In this document: in pieces, positions 1-6,125 of the stretch
How the letters are laid out: each line of letters begins with the position of its first letter
How positions within the stretch are numbered: position 1 is the first letter of the stretch
DNA from: an uncultured Bacteroidales bacterium
GTDB lineage: Bacteria > Bacteroidota > Bacteroidia > Bacteroidales > Paludibacteraceae
Assembly (NCBI GenBank): GCA_902798015.1
Contig: CADBVL010000006.1
Coordinates: 1 to 50,222, forward strand
Direction: 5' to 3'
Length of the DNA: 50,222 nucleotides
Translations under genes and position numbers: made by a program
The notes under the pieces: model-generated
The model's database searches: none
Told to the model about the DNA's origin: nothing
Seen by the model: only the letters and a program-made list of their open reading frames with translations

Positions 1-134
1 TCAAGACGGTGTATAAACTGGAAGGCGAAGATGAGCGTCTGAAACAACTCATCGACATCGCGCTCCTCGCCAGCGGGCAATTGAAGGGCGAAGCACTCGC
101 GAAGTTCGTCAACAGATCCGTGGAGTTGCTTTAA
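1..134 (+). CDS. htpG: HtpG (Hsp90 family chaperone), C-terminal end only
   Basis: Partial gene cut by the left edge of the window. The open frame starts at base 3 and ends at TAA 132-134, giving 43 residues that finish with KGEALAKFVNRSVELL. The ALLASGQLKGEAL stretch resembles the C-terminal dimerisation domain of bacterial Hsp90 (HtpG), an ATP-driven homodimeric cytoplasmic chaperone. Only the tail is visible, so no ATPase motif can be checked and the name rests on that tail alone. A strong hairpin terminator follows within 20 nt, so this is the end of a transcription unit. Confidence 0.6.
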   Translation, partial: KTVYKLEGEDERLKQLIDIALLASGQLKGEALAKFVNRSVELL

Positions 135-150
135 TTACCGCGAAAAGACG

Positions 151-187
151 AAAAAATGACATGCATGCTTGTGTATGTCATTTTTTT
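151..187 (+). terminator. Rho-independent terminator after htpG
   Basis: Perfect 12-bp stem: AAAAAATGACAT (151-162) pairs with ATGTCATTTTTT (175-186), with a 12-nt loop and a T run on the 3' side. It lies 17 nt after the htpG stop. Its loop and 3' arm contain the -33 box and spacer of the next promoter, so terminator and promoter share bases. Confidence 0.75.
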
Positions 188-199
188 GTTGTACCTTTG
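169..199 (+). promoter_or_regulatory. Bacteroidota-type promoter for the DUF59-lpxH-mazG unit
   Basis: TTG at 169-171, a 20-nt spacer, then TACCTTTG at 192-199. This matches the -33 TTG / -7 TAnnTTTG promoter of the primary sigma factor in Bacteroidota. Transcription should start near 206, about 50 nt before the DUF59 start codon. The -33 box lies in the loop of the htpG terminator. Confidence 0.75.
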
Positions 200-212
200 T
201 CGCCGTTTTTGC

Positions 213-231
213 GGGTCGAGAAACTCGACCC
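213..231 (+). repeat. Short perfect hairpin at the mRNA 5' end
   Basis: GGGTCGAG (213-220), loop AAA, CTCGACCC (224-231): an 8-bp perfect stem with a 3-nt purine loop, a few bases after the predicted transcription start. It may protect the 5' end of the mRNA or be one of the mini-hairpin elements seen elsewhere in the window (4815, 9480, 10818, 22114). Confidence 0.6.
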
Positions 232-254
232 TCGATTAACCATGCGGATTAAAA

Positions 255-569
255 ATGAACGAGTTTTTAGAAAAAGAAGAAGAGATACTTCGGATGCTCA
301 AAACGGTCTTCGACCCGGAGATCCCGGTCAACGTCTATGACCTGGGACTCATCTACGGCATCGAACTCAAGGACGACGGTGTGTGCGACATCACGATGAC
401 GCTCACCGCGCCTTCATGCCCCGCCGGAGACTTCATTGTCGAAGACATCCGTCAGAAAGTAGGGTCGGTCGAAGGCATCAAGGACGTGAACGTCACTATC
501 GTCTTTGAACCCGAATGGAACAAAGACATGATGTCCGAAGAAGCCAAACTCGAACTCGGTTTTCTCTAA
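255..569 (+). CDS. MIP18/DUF59 family metal-sulfur cluster assembly protein
   Basis: 104 aa, a full-length single-domain member of the MIP18 (DUF59) family, related to SufT and PaaD, which act in iron-sulfur cluster assembly or carrier steps in the cytoplasm. Visible hallmarks are FDPEIPVNVYDLGLIY (residues 19-34) and the TLTAPSCPAGDFI block (residues 50-62) with the conserved cysteine in SCPAG. The start at 255 follows a promoter at 169-199. First gene of a probable unit with lpxH (13-nt gap) and mazG. No other suf genes are in the window, so the precise role (SufT-like or general) is open. Confidence 0.88.
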   Translation: MNEFLEKEEEILRMLKTVFDPEIPVNVYDLGLIYGIELKDDGVCDITMTLTAPSCPAGDFIVEDIRQKVGSVEGIKDVNVTIVFEPEWNKDMMSEEAKLELGFL

Positions 570-582
570 ACAACCTACACAC

Positions 583-1371
583 ATGATCTATTTCCTCAGC
601 GACGCACATTTAGGCAGCCTGGCTATCAAGCGCGGTTGGGCGCACCAGAAAAAACTCATCGACATGCTGGAAATGATGAGCAAAGACGCAGCCTCGATCT
701 ACATGCTCGGCGACATGTTCGATTTCTGGTTCGAGTATTTCCGTCACGACAAAGCGAAGCGCCAATATTCGCCTTTCGCGAAAGAGATCCGCAGCCTCAT
801 CAAACGCGGCATTCATGTACATTTCTTTATCGGCAACCATGACTTGTGGACTTTCGGTGGCTTGGCAAAGATGACCGGCATGGAGGTGCATTACGAGCCC
901 TGTACTATCAGTCGCTACGGCAAGACGCTCTACCTCAGTCATGGCGACGGATTACTTCCGTCCAACTGGGAGAAGATATACCCCCAAAAAGTACAGAAGA
1001 AGATCCGTTCTTTCATCCGTCTTCGCAAACTCTTCCGCTCGCAGACCGCACAATTTCTCTTCCGTTGTTTACCGCCCGCATGGGGAAACAAACTCGGTTA
1101 CGGTTGGGCGAAAAGAAGCCGTCTGAAGGACATCGCCAACCCCTGTCCCTACAAAGGTGAAGACAAAGAAGAACTCGTTCTCTTCGCCAAGGACCAGGAG
1201 AAACAGCATAACCATCGCGACTACTATATTTTCGGCCATCGTCATATCGAACTCGACCTGCAAATCGCGTCCGGCAGCCGCGTGATTATCCTCGGCGACT
1301 GTATCGAACAATGGACGTACGCCAAACTCGACAACAAAGGACACTTGACACTTTGCAACTATGAGCAGTAG
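583..1371 (+). CDS. lpxH: UDP-2,3-diacylglucosamine diphosphatase LpxH
   Basis: 262 aa calcineurin-like metallophosphoesterase. LpxH hydrolyses UDP-2,3-diacylglucosamine to lipid X and UMP on the inner face of the inner membrane, an early lipid A step. All metal motifs are visible: SDAHLG (residues 6-11), GDMFDFW (43-49), GNHD (84-87), SHGDG (119-123) and GHRH near residue 220. Length is close to the usual 240-265 aa. The 3' end overlaps the mazG start by 11 bp, which implies coupled translation. A related Bacteroidota metallophosphatase of the same fold cannot be excluded, but FDFWFEYF favours the LpxH group. Confidence 0.85.
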   Translation: MIYFLSDAHLGSLAIKRGWAHQKKLIDMLEMMSKDAASIYMLGDMFDFWFEYFRHDKAKRQYSPFAKEIRSLIKRGIHVHFFIGNHDLWTFGGLAKMTGMEVHYEPCTISRYGKTLYLSHGDGLLPSNWEKIYPQKVQKKIRSFIRLRKLFRSQTAQFLFRCLPPAWGNKLGYGWAKRSRLKDIANPCPYKGEDKEELVLFAKDQEKQHNHRDYYIFGHRHIELDLQIASGSRVIILGDCIEQWTYAKLDNKGHLTLCNYEQ

Positions 1372-2182
1372 AGAAGAACAACTCAAGGCTTTCGAACGCC
1401 TGCTGGATATCATGGACGACCTCCGCGAGAAATGCCCGTGGGACCGCAAACAGACCTTCGACAGTCTGCGTCAAAACACGATAGAAGAGACCTACGAACT
1501 GGCGACGGCCATCTCGAGGCATGACATGAACGAGATATGCAAGGAACTCGGAGACGTTCTCCTCCATGTCGTCTTCTACGCCAAGATGGGTTCGGAAGAG
1601 AAATGGAATTTCTCCGGCCCATCGGAGGATGAACCACGCGAGTCTTTCGACATCGCCGACGTGTGTAACCGGCTCTGCGACAAACTCATCTTCCGCCACC
1701 CTCATGTCTATGGCGACGAGGCCGCGAAGAACGCCGAGGAAGTCAGTCATTTATGGGAGCAGGTCAAACTCAAAGAGAAAGGCGGCAACAAAACCGTCCT
1801 CGGCGGCATTCCCGACTCCCTGCCGTCTCTTGTCAAAGCGTACCGCATCCAGGACAAGGTAGCGAACGTAGGCTTCGACTGGGAGAAACGCGAGGATGTG
1901 TGGGATAAAGTGAAAGAGGAGCTGAACGAACTGCAAGCGGAGTTGATGAAGAGCGACGGAGGAAACAAAGAAGCCGAGTTCGGCGACCTTCTCTTCGCGA
2001 TGATCAATGCTGCACGACTCTATAAGATACGCCCCGACAACGCCCTCGAGCAGACCAACCTCAAGTTCATGCGGCGGTTCAACTACCTCGAGCAGCGGGC
2101 AAAAGAAAAAGGCCATGACCTCAAAGACATGACCTTAGACGAGATGGAAGCCTTGTGGCAGGAAGCCAAGACTAACGAATAA
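1361..2182 (+). CDS. mazG: Nucleoside triphosphate pyrophosphohydrolase MazG
   Basis: 273 aa, the usual length of tandem-domain MazG. It hydrolyses (d)NTPs to NMP and pyrophosphate and acts in nucleotide pool cleaning and stress control. The N-terminal domain shows LREKCPWDRKQTFDSL, then EETYEL and KELGDVLLHVVF, the EExxE...ExxD metal site of the all-alpha NTP-PPase fold. The second half repeats the pattern with KEELNEL and EFGDLLFAMIN. ATG at 1361 lies inside the end of lpxH. The 3' end overlaps the convergent lipoprotein gene by 11 bp, with no terminator visible between them. Confidence 0.92.
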   Translation: MSSREEQLKAFERLLDIMDDLREKCPWDRKQTFDSLRQNTIEETYELATAISRHDMNEICKELGDVLLHVVFYAKMGSEEKWNFSGPSEDEPRESFDIADVCNRLCDKLIFRHPHVYGDEAAKNAEEVSHLWEQVKLKEKGGNKTVLGGIPDSLPSLVKAYRIQDKVANVGFDWEKREDVWDKVKEELNELQAELMKSDGGNKEAEFGDLLFAMINAARLYKIRPDNALEQTNLKFMRRFNYLEQRAKEKGHDLKDMTLDEMEALWQEAKTNE

Positions 2183-2654
2183 GCTGCGTTGCGTCAATAG
2201 AGTTGTGCGAATACGGCTCCTTTGCCATTGACTCCGCCGCGAAGGTCACCTTGTAATCACCCGTACCCTTCGCCACGTAGCGACATGTTACCCGCACAGC
2301 CATCACGTACGGCTGGAAATGCAGATACCCCTCCTCGGGACGAGAGTCATTTTCCAAGGCTTGCTCAACAACTTGCGGGGCGCACTCAAAAGCACAGCTC
2401 AACGCTGTTATTTCGGAGCTCACTTGGGCCGTCTTCAACGGATGAGAGACGCCCGAGATACTCATCTCCACGCGAGCCGTGTCACCCACCAGCAACGTGT
2501 CGCCGAAGATGGTTGTGTCGCGACTACCGTCCGGATGAGACACATATACTACGCTGCTAACGGTAATGAGCGGTGTTGCCTGATACTCGTCATTGCACGA
2601 GCACACTCCTACAGCCACAAGGACCAATAGAAAAAACTTATAAATCGTTTTCAT
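2172..2654 (-). CDS. Small lipoprotein, DUF6452-like
   Basis: 160 aa from the ATG at 2654. A longer frame starts at 2666, but that start would lie inside the tRNA-Leu gene, so 2654 is preferred. The N-terminus is a lipoprotein signal with lipobox VCSC, followed by Asn and Asp. The rest looks like a beta-rich secreted domain (YVSHPDGSRDTTIFGDTLLVGD). It resembles Bacteroidota lipoproteins of the DUF6452 type, whose function is unknown; this assignment is from memory. It lies directly downstream of the tRNA with a 4-nt gap, so it may be transcribed from the tRNA promoter. Confidence 0.65.
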   Translation of the reverse strand: MKTIYKFFLLVLVAVGVCSCNDEYQATPLITVSSVVYVSHPDGSRDTTIFGDTLLVGDTARVEMSISGVSHPLKTAQVSSEITALSCAFECAPQVVEQALENDSRPEEGYLHFQPYVMAVRVTCRYVAKGTGDYKVTFAAESMAKEPYSHNSIDATQLIR

Positions 2655-2658
2655 AACG

Positions 2659-2740
2659 TGCGGCATAAAAGACTCGAACTTTCACTCCTTTCGGAACCAG
2701 ATCCTAAGTCTGGCGCGTCTACCAATTCCGCCAATGCCGC
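2659..2740 (-). tRNA. tRNA-Leu (anticodon TAG)
   Basis: 82 nt on the minus strand. The acceptor stem GCGGCAT pairs perfectly with ATGCCGC. The D arm holds GGAATTGGTAGACGC, the anticodon stem-loop is CCAGA-CTTAGGA-TCTGG with anticodon TAG, the variable arm is long (TTCCGAAAGGAG) as in class II tRNAs, and the T loop contains GTTCGAGTC. The discriminator base is A, and no CCA is encoded. It reads CUN leucine codons. Confidence 0.95.
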
Positions 2741-2866
2741 TCGCGTTCGGCGACAAGCTCGTAATGTTGATACCGCTCCGCTAAATCAACGGGACGACTT
2801 GTGCCTCCGCTCTCCCCAAAAATTAAAATTTTCGGGGGCCCCGGTTGGGGTTTGTAAATTTTTGTG
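2741..2866 (-). other. Structured leader upstream of tRNA-Leu
   Basis: About 125 nt between the predicted minus-strand promoter and the tRNA 5' end. It holds a strong hairpin at 2814-2837 (11-bp arms CCCCAAAAATT and AATTTTCGGGG, one wobble pair on the transcribed strand, 2-nt loop) and a weaker inverted repeat GTTGAT (2766-2771) / ATCAAC (2785-2790). No reading frame or second tRNA is visible. It may be a processed precursor leader, a small RNA, or a copy of the hairpin repeats seen elsewhere. Confidence 0.45.
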
Positions 2867-2897
2867 CAAAGGTACGACAAAAAAATGAATTATGCAA
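2867..2897 (-). promoter_or_regulatory. Bacteroidota-type promoter for tRNA-Leu
   Basis: On the minus strand: TTG (2897-2895), 20-nt spacer, TACCTTTG (2874-2867). Same spacing as the other promoters in the window. Its -33 box lies inside the first codons of the M16 peptidase gene on the other strand. Confidence 0.7.
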
Positions 2898-4139
2898 GAA
2901 AATACGCAAACTTTTTATCATATTTTGCCGAACGGCCTCAAGATTGTCCATCGACGCACACCTTCTCCGATCGCTTATATCGGCGTGATGGTGGGTGCCG
3001 GGACGCGCGACGAGCAACCCGATGAAAACGGCATGGCGCACTACATCGAGCACTGCGTTTTCAAAGGCACCGCCCGCCATTCGGGACGGCAGATCATTCA
3101 GGCTATTGAGGGTATCGGTGGCGAGATCAACGCGTACACCACTAAAGAAGAAACCACCTTCTATGCCGCCATCCTCTGCGAACATGTTCAACTCACCCTC
3201 CACCTCATCGCGGAGATGATCACCCAGCCCGCTTTTAAGAAAGAAGAGACGGATCGCGAACGGATGGTCATCCTCGACGAGATAGAGAGTTACAACGACA
3301 GTCCCAGCGAACTCATCTACGATGACTTCGAGAGCCTCGTCTTCGACGGGAGCAGCCTGGCCTTGCCTATTCTCGGCACCAAGAAGACACTCCGGCATAT
3401 ATCGTCCAAACCCGAGTATCCGCTCGAATGGATGAAACAGCACTACACCCCCGAACGCATGGTAGTTTTCTGTCAAGGAGATATCAAGCCCGAGCGTATT
3501 TTCCGCCTTGCCGAAAAAGAATTCGGAGGACTGAGCGGTACCCTTCAGAAAAAAAGTGCACAGCATAAAACCTGCATAAAACCTGCACTTAATAAGCATA
3601 TAACCTTCAAGAAACACACGCATCAGATACATGCCATGCTCGGCGGACGAGCCTACCCCTTGGGACACCCCAACCAACTGGCGATGTTCCTGCTCAATAA
3701 CATCCTCGGAGGGGGCAGTCTGAACAGCCGTCTCAACCTCTCCCTGCGCGAGGAGAAAGGACTCGTCTATACCGTTGAGTCCACCTACACCCCACTTTCC
3801 GACACCGGTTATTGGTGCACCTACTGGGCATGCGATCCCGAGGACTATGCGCGTACCTTGGAACTCATTCATCACGAGTTGGACAAACTGCGTACCACGC
3901 CTCTCACCGAAAGCGGACTACACCATGCCCTCGAGCAACTGCGAGGACAACTCGCCATCTCGGCGCAAAACCAAGAGAACAGTGCACTCGCTATGGCGAA
4001 AGCCATGCTCTATTTCGGGGCGGCCCCGACCTGGGAAGAAACCTTCCGCAAAGTGGCACGCACCACTACCACCCAACTCCAACAGGTGGCGCAGGATATT
4101 TTCGACCCCGTCAACACCTATCTGCTTACTTACGAATAA
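2892..4139 (+). CDS. M16 family zinc metallopeptidase
   Basis: 415 aa, the length of single-module M16B peptidases (processing-peptidase type). The inverted zinc motif HYIEH is present (His50, Glu53, His54) and the third ligand is probably Glu130 in LDEIESYND. The C-terminal inactive half shows the glycine-rich loop ILGGGSLNSRLNLSLREEKGL. M16 enzymes degrade short peptides in a closed chamber; the substrate here is unknown. No signal peptide is seen, so cytoplasmic. An 11-nt repeat (GCATAAAACCT, twice and a bit, 3563-3588) lies in frame between the two halves and encodes a Lys-rich linker at residues 224-233. A terminator follows. Confidence 0.9.
   Translation: MQENTQTFYHILPNGLKIVHRRTPSPIAYIGVMVGAGTRDEQPDENGMAHYIEHCVFKGTARHSGRQIIQAIEGIGGEINAYTTKEETTFYAAILCEHVQLTLHLIAEMITQPAFKKEETDRERMVILDEIESYNDSPSELIYDDFESLVFDGSSLALPILGTKKTLRHISSKPEYPLEWMKQHYTPERMVVFCQGDIKPERIFRLAEKEFGGLSGTLQKKSAQHKTCIKPALNKHITFKKHTHQIHAMLGGRAYPLGHPNQLAMFLLNNILGGGSLNSRLNLSLREEKGLVYTVESTYTPLSDTGYWCTYWACDPEDYARTLELIHHELDKLRTTPLTESGLHHALEQLRGQLAISAQNQENSALAMAKAMLYFGAAPTWEETFRKVARTTTTQLQQVAQDIFDPVNTYLLTYE
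3563..3588 (+). repeat. In-frame 11-nt tandem repeat in the M16 gene
   Basis: Unit GCATAAAACCT, two full copies and a partial third. It lies in the hydrophilic linker between the catalytic and inactive halves of the peptidase, where extra residues would be tolerated. Confidence 0.7.
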
Positions 4140-4185
4140 GTATCCCCCATTTTACACCACCTTTTTCGTTAAATTGTTAACAACA

Positions 4186-4214
4186 CGGCTAAGTCATTGA
4201 TACTCAGCCGTTTT
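4186..4214 (+). terminator. Terminator after the M16 peptidase gene
   Basis: CGGCT-A-AGT pairs with ACT-C-AGCCG around a short loop and is followed by TTTTGT. It lies about 45 nt after the M16 stop and before the mraZ promoter. Confidence 0.7.
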
Positions 4215-4269
4215 GTCGTATCTATATCCCGTTGAAATGCTGTTAATAAAACAAATGAAATTTTTTTTG

Positions 4270-4310
4270 TGGGGAATTGTGGTGGATTTAAAATATTTTT
4301 TGTACCTTTG
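4270..4310 (+). promoter_or_regulatory. mraZ promoter with possible MraZ boxes
   Basis: TACCTTTG at 4303-4310 is a clear -7 element; the nearest upstream TTG (4277-4279) is 23 nt away, slightly longer than the 20 nt seen at other promoters here. TGGGG (4270-4274) and TGGTG (4280-4284) have a 10-bp period and resemble the TGGGN direct repeats bound by MraZ in other bacteria. Their position over the -33 region would suit autorepression. Promoter: fairly sure. Boxes: inferred. Confidence 0.6.
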
Positions 4311-4362
4311 CGGCCGGAAAACAAAGTTAATCGTGCCCAATGGGCTAAGAAATCAGGAAACT

Positions 4363-4812
4363 ATGCAGACTTTTGTAGGAAATATCGAAGGAAGGTTGGA
4401 CGAGAAGGGGCGTATTTTCATCCCGGCTGCCTACCGGCGTATCTTAGCCGAGGAGGACTCCAAGCGCATCGTCATGCGTCGTGACACCGACAACGAGTGT
4501 CTTATGTTCTACCCCGAACATGTATGGAATGAGAAAGTGGAGACGCTCCGTGCCGCCCTCGACGAGTGGAACCCCGAGGACCAGCTCATCCTCATGCAGT
4601 TCATGGCCGATGCCGAGTACCTCGAGATGGACGGTCAGGGACGTATCCTGCTGCAGAAAAAGAACCTCGAGACGATCGGAGCGCAGAACGACGTGCTTTT
4701 TGTAGGCATGCTCAACCGTTTTGCATTATGGACACCGGAGAACTTCGCTGCAAAACGACTCTCACCGACCGAACTCGCCGCACGTCTCCGTGCCAAGATG
4801 TCAAAAAAATAA
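4363..4812 (+). CDS. mraZ: Transcriptional regulator MraZ
   Basis: 149 aa from ATG 4363. The open frame extends upstream to 4213, but that part would cross the promoter (4303-4310), and the family begins with the block MQTFVGNIEGRLDEKGRIF, so 4363 is the start; CAGGAAA lies just before it. Two AbrB-like halves are visible: LDEKGRIFIPAAYR (residues 12-25) and MDGQGRILLQ (near residue 90). MraZ is a ring-forming DNA-binding protein that represses its own division and cell wall operon. The stop TAA begins a TAAAC mini-hairpin element before rsmH. Confidence 0.93.
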   Translation: MQTFVGNIEGRLDEKGRIFIPAAYRRILAEEDSKRIVMRRDTDNECLMFYPEHVWNEKVETLRAALDEWNPEDQLILMQFMADAEYLEMDGQGRILLQKKNLETIGAQNDVLFVGMLNRFALWTPENFAAKRLSPTELAARLRAKMSKK

Positions 4813-4826
4813 ACTGCCGCAAGGCA
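4810..4826 (+). repeat. TAAAC mini-hairpin at the mraZ stop codon
   Basis: The mraZ stop is the TAA of TAAAC, followed by TGCC-GCAA-GGCA (4815-4826). A near copy (TAAACGCCC-GCAA-GGCAATAAA) lies at 5774-5794 after rsmH. Confidence 0.6.
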
Positions 4827-4840
4827 ATACACCCCACACC

Positions 4841-5767
4841 ATGTCCAACGTCTATCACATCCCCGCAATGCTCCACGAGACGATCGAAGGCCTGGCTATC
4901 AAGCCGGCGGGGATCTATGTGGACGTCACTTTCGGAGGAGGAGGGCACAGCCGCGCTATTATGAAAGAGTTAACACAAGATGGCGGCCGACTCTTCTCGT
5001 TCGATCAGGACATAGAGGCCTATGAGAATGCCCAAGCTCAAATAGACAATGGAGAATGGTCAATAGAAAAGGTCCAATGGACCTTCGTGCATAGCAATTT
5101 CCGCTACCTCCGCAACTGGATGGATTATTACGGCGTGACCGCCATTGACGGACTGCTCGCTGACCTCGGCGTCAGTTTTCATCATTTCGACTGCCCGGAA
5201 CGGGGTTTCAGTTTTCGTTTCCCCGCTCCCCTCGACATGCGCATGAACCAAACAGCCAAGCGCACGGCGGCAGACATCGTCAACACCTACACAGAACAGG
5301 ACCTTGCGCGTATCTTCTATCTCTACGGTGAACTGAACAACGGGCGCGCCATTGCAAAGAATATCTGCCGGGCGCGCGGCCAGAAGGCTATTCTCCGCAC
5401 GGAAGACCTCGTCGCTGCCTCGCGAATCCCTGCGGAGCGCAGTAAAGAGTTGGCACGGCTCTTTCAGGCGCTGCGCATTGAGGTCAATGACGAACTCGGT
5501 GCACTCCGCGAAATGCTCGTTGCTGCGCGCGACTTGCTTGCGCCCGGAGGACGCATCGCCATCCTTACTTACCATTCGTTAGAGGACCGCCTCGTGAAGA
5601 ATTTCCTGCGGAGCGGCAACCTGGAAGGCACCATCGAGAAAGATTTCTACGGTAACATACTTACCCCTTTCACCCTGATTGAGAAAGGACGCGAAGCCAC
5701 ACCCGAAGAGGTCGCTCTCAACCCCCGTGCCCGCAGCGCCAAGCTCCGCATAGCGGAAAAGAAATAA
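4841..5767 (+). CDS. rsmH: 16S rRNA m4C1402 methyltransferase RsmH (MraW)
   Basis: 308 aa from ATG 4841 (begins MSNVYHIPAML). The open frame reaches back to 4721 inside mraZ, but the family starts near YHIPAMLHE. RsmH N4-methylates C1402 of 16S rRNA using S-adenosylmethionine. Motifs: DVTFGGGGHSRAI (SAM-binding loop), FSFDQD, GLLADLGVSFHHFD, ERGFSFRFPAPLDMRM, and the C-terminal ILTYHSLEDRLVKNF. The end NPRARSAKLRIAEK is typical. Second gene of the cluster, 28 nt after mraZ. Confidence 0.95.
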   Translation: MSNVYHIPAMLHETIEGLAIKPAGIYVDVTFGGGGHSRAIMKELTQDGGRLFSFDQDIEAYENAQAQIDNGEWSIEKVQWTFVHSNFRYLRNWMDYYGVTAIDGLLADLGVSFHHFDCPERGFSFRFPAPLDMRMNQTAKRTAADIVNTYTEQDLARIFYLYGELNNGRAIAKNICRARGQKAILRTEDLVAASRIPAERSKELARLFQALRIEVNDELGALREMLVAARDLLAPGGRIAILTYHSLEDRLVKNFLRSGNLEGTIEKDFYGNILTPFTLIEKGREATPEEVALNPRARSAKLRIAEKK

Positions 5768-5773
5768 GCTCTC

Positions 5774-5794
5774 TAAACGCCCGCAAGGCAATAA
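5774..5794 (+). repeat. TAAAC mini-hairpin between rsmH and ftsL
   Basis: TAAAC followed by GCC (5779-5781), loop CGCAA, GGC (5787-5789), then AATAAA. Same layout as the element after mraZ, with a slightly different stem. Confidence 0.55.
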
Positions 5795-5807
5795 ACCCTA
5801 TAAAAAC

Positions 5808-6125
5808 ATGGCTAATCACGACATCCAATCTTGGCTCAACGGCGATGTACTCCGCAGCAAGGCGATCCGCGAGCAATATCCGCTCATCGCCCTGATTGTG
5901 GCGCTGGTCTTCGTGTATATCCTCATGGGCTACCAGGCCGGGCGGCAGCAACACCGTCTTACCGACACCAAGAAAGAAATGCTCGATGCCAAGTTCCGAT
6001 ATATGACCATCAGTGCCCAGCTGACCAACACCACGCGCCAGTCGCAGGTGGCGACGGCACTGAGAGAACAAGGTAGCACACTGCAGGAGAACCGGGTACC
6101 GCCAACAAAGATAACCCATGAGTGA
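5808..6125 (+). CDS. ftsL: FtsL-like cell division protein
   Basis: 105 aa with a short cytoplasmic N-terminus, one transmembrane segment (about residues 25-44, PLIALIVALVFVYILMGY) and a periplasmic region rich in heptad-like polar residues. This is the architecture of FtsL, which with FtsB and FtsQ recruits and activates the septal synthase FtsW-FtsI. The sequence itself is poorly conserved in the family; the position between rsmH and the transpeptidase gene is the main support. It overlaps ftsI by 8 bp. Confidence 0.8.
   Translation: MANHDIQSWLNGDVLRSKAIREQYPLIALIVALVFVYILMGYQAGRQQHRLTDTKKEMLDAKFRYMTISAQLTNTTRQSQVATALREQGSTLQENRVPPTKITHE

Noticed and set aside
610-942. Long minus-strand open frames inside lpxH, mazG, ftsI, mraY and other GC-rich genes
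   Set aside because: They are antisense shadows: no recognisable family, no ribosome binding or promoter context, and they lie opposite well-conserved genes.
2741-2866. A second tRNA or a riboswitch in the tRNA-Leu leader
   Set aside because: No cloverleaf or known riboswitch core can be drawn; only simple hairpins are visible.
4213-4362. A longer mraZ reading frame starting at 4213
   Set aside because: It would run through the predicted promoter, and the MraZ family begins at the block starting at 4363.
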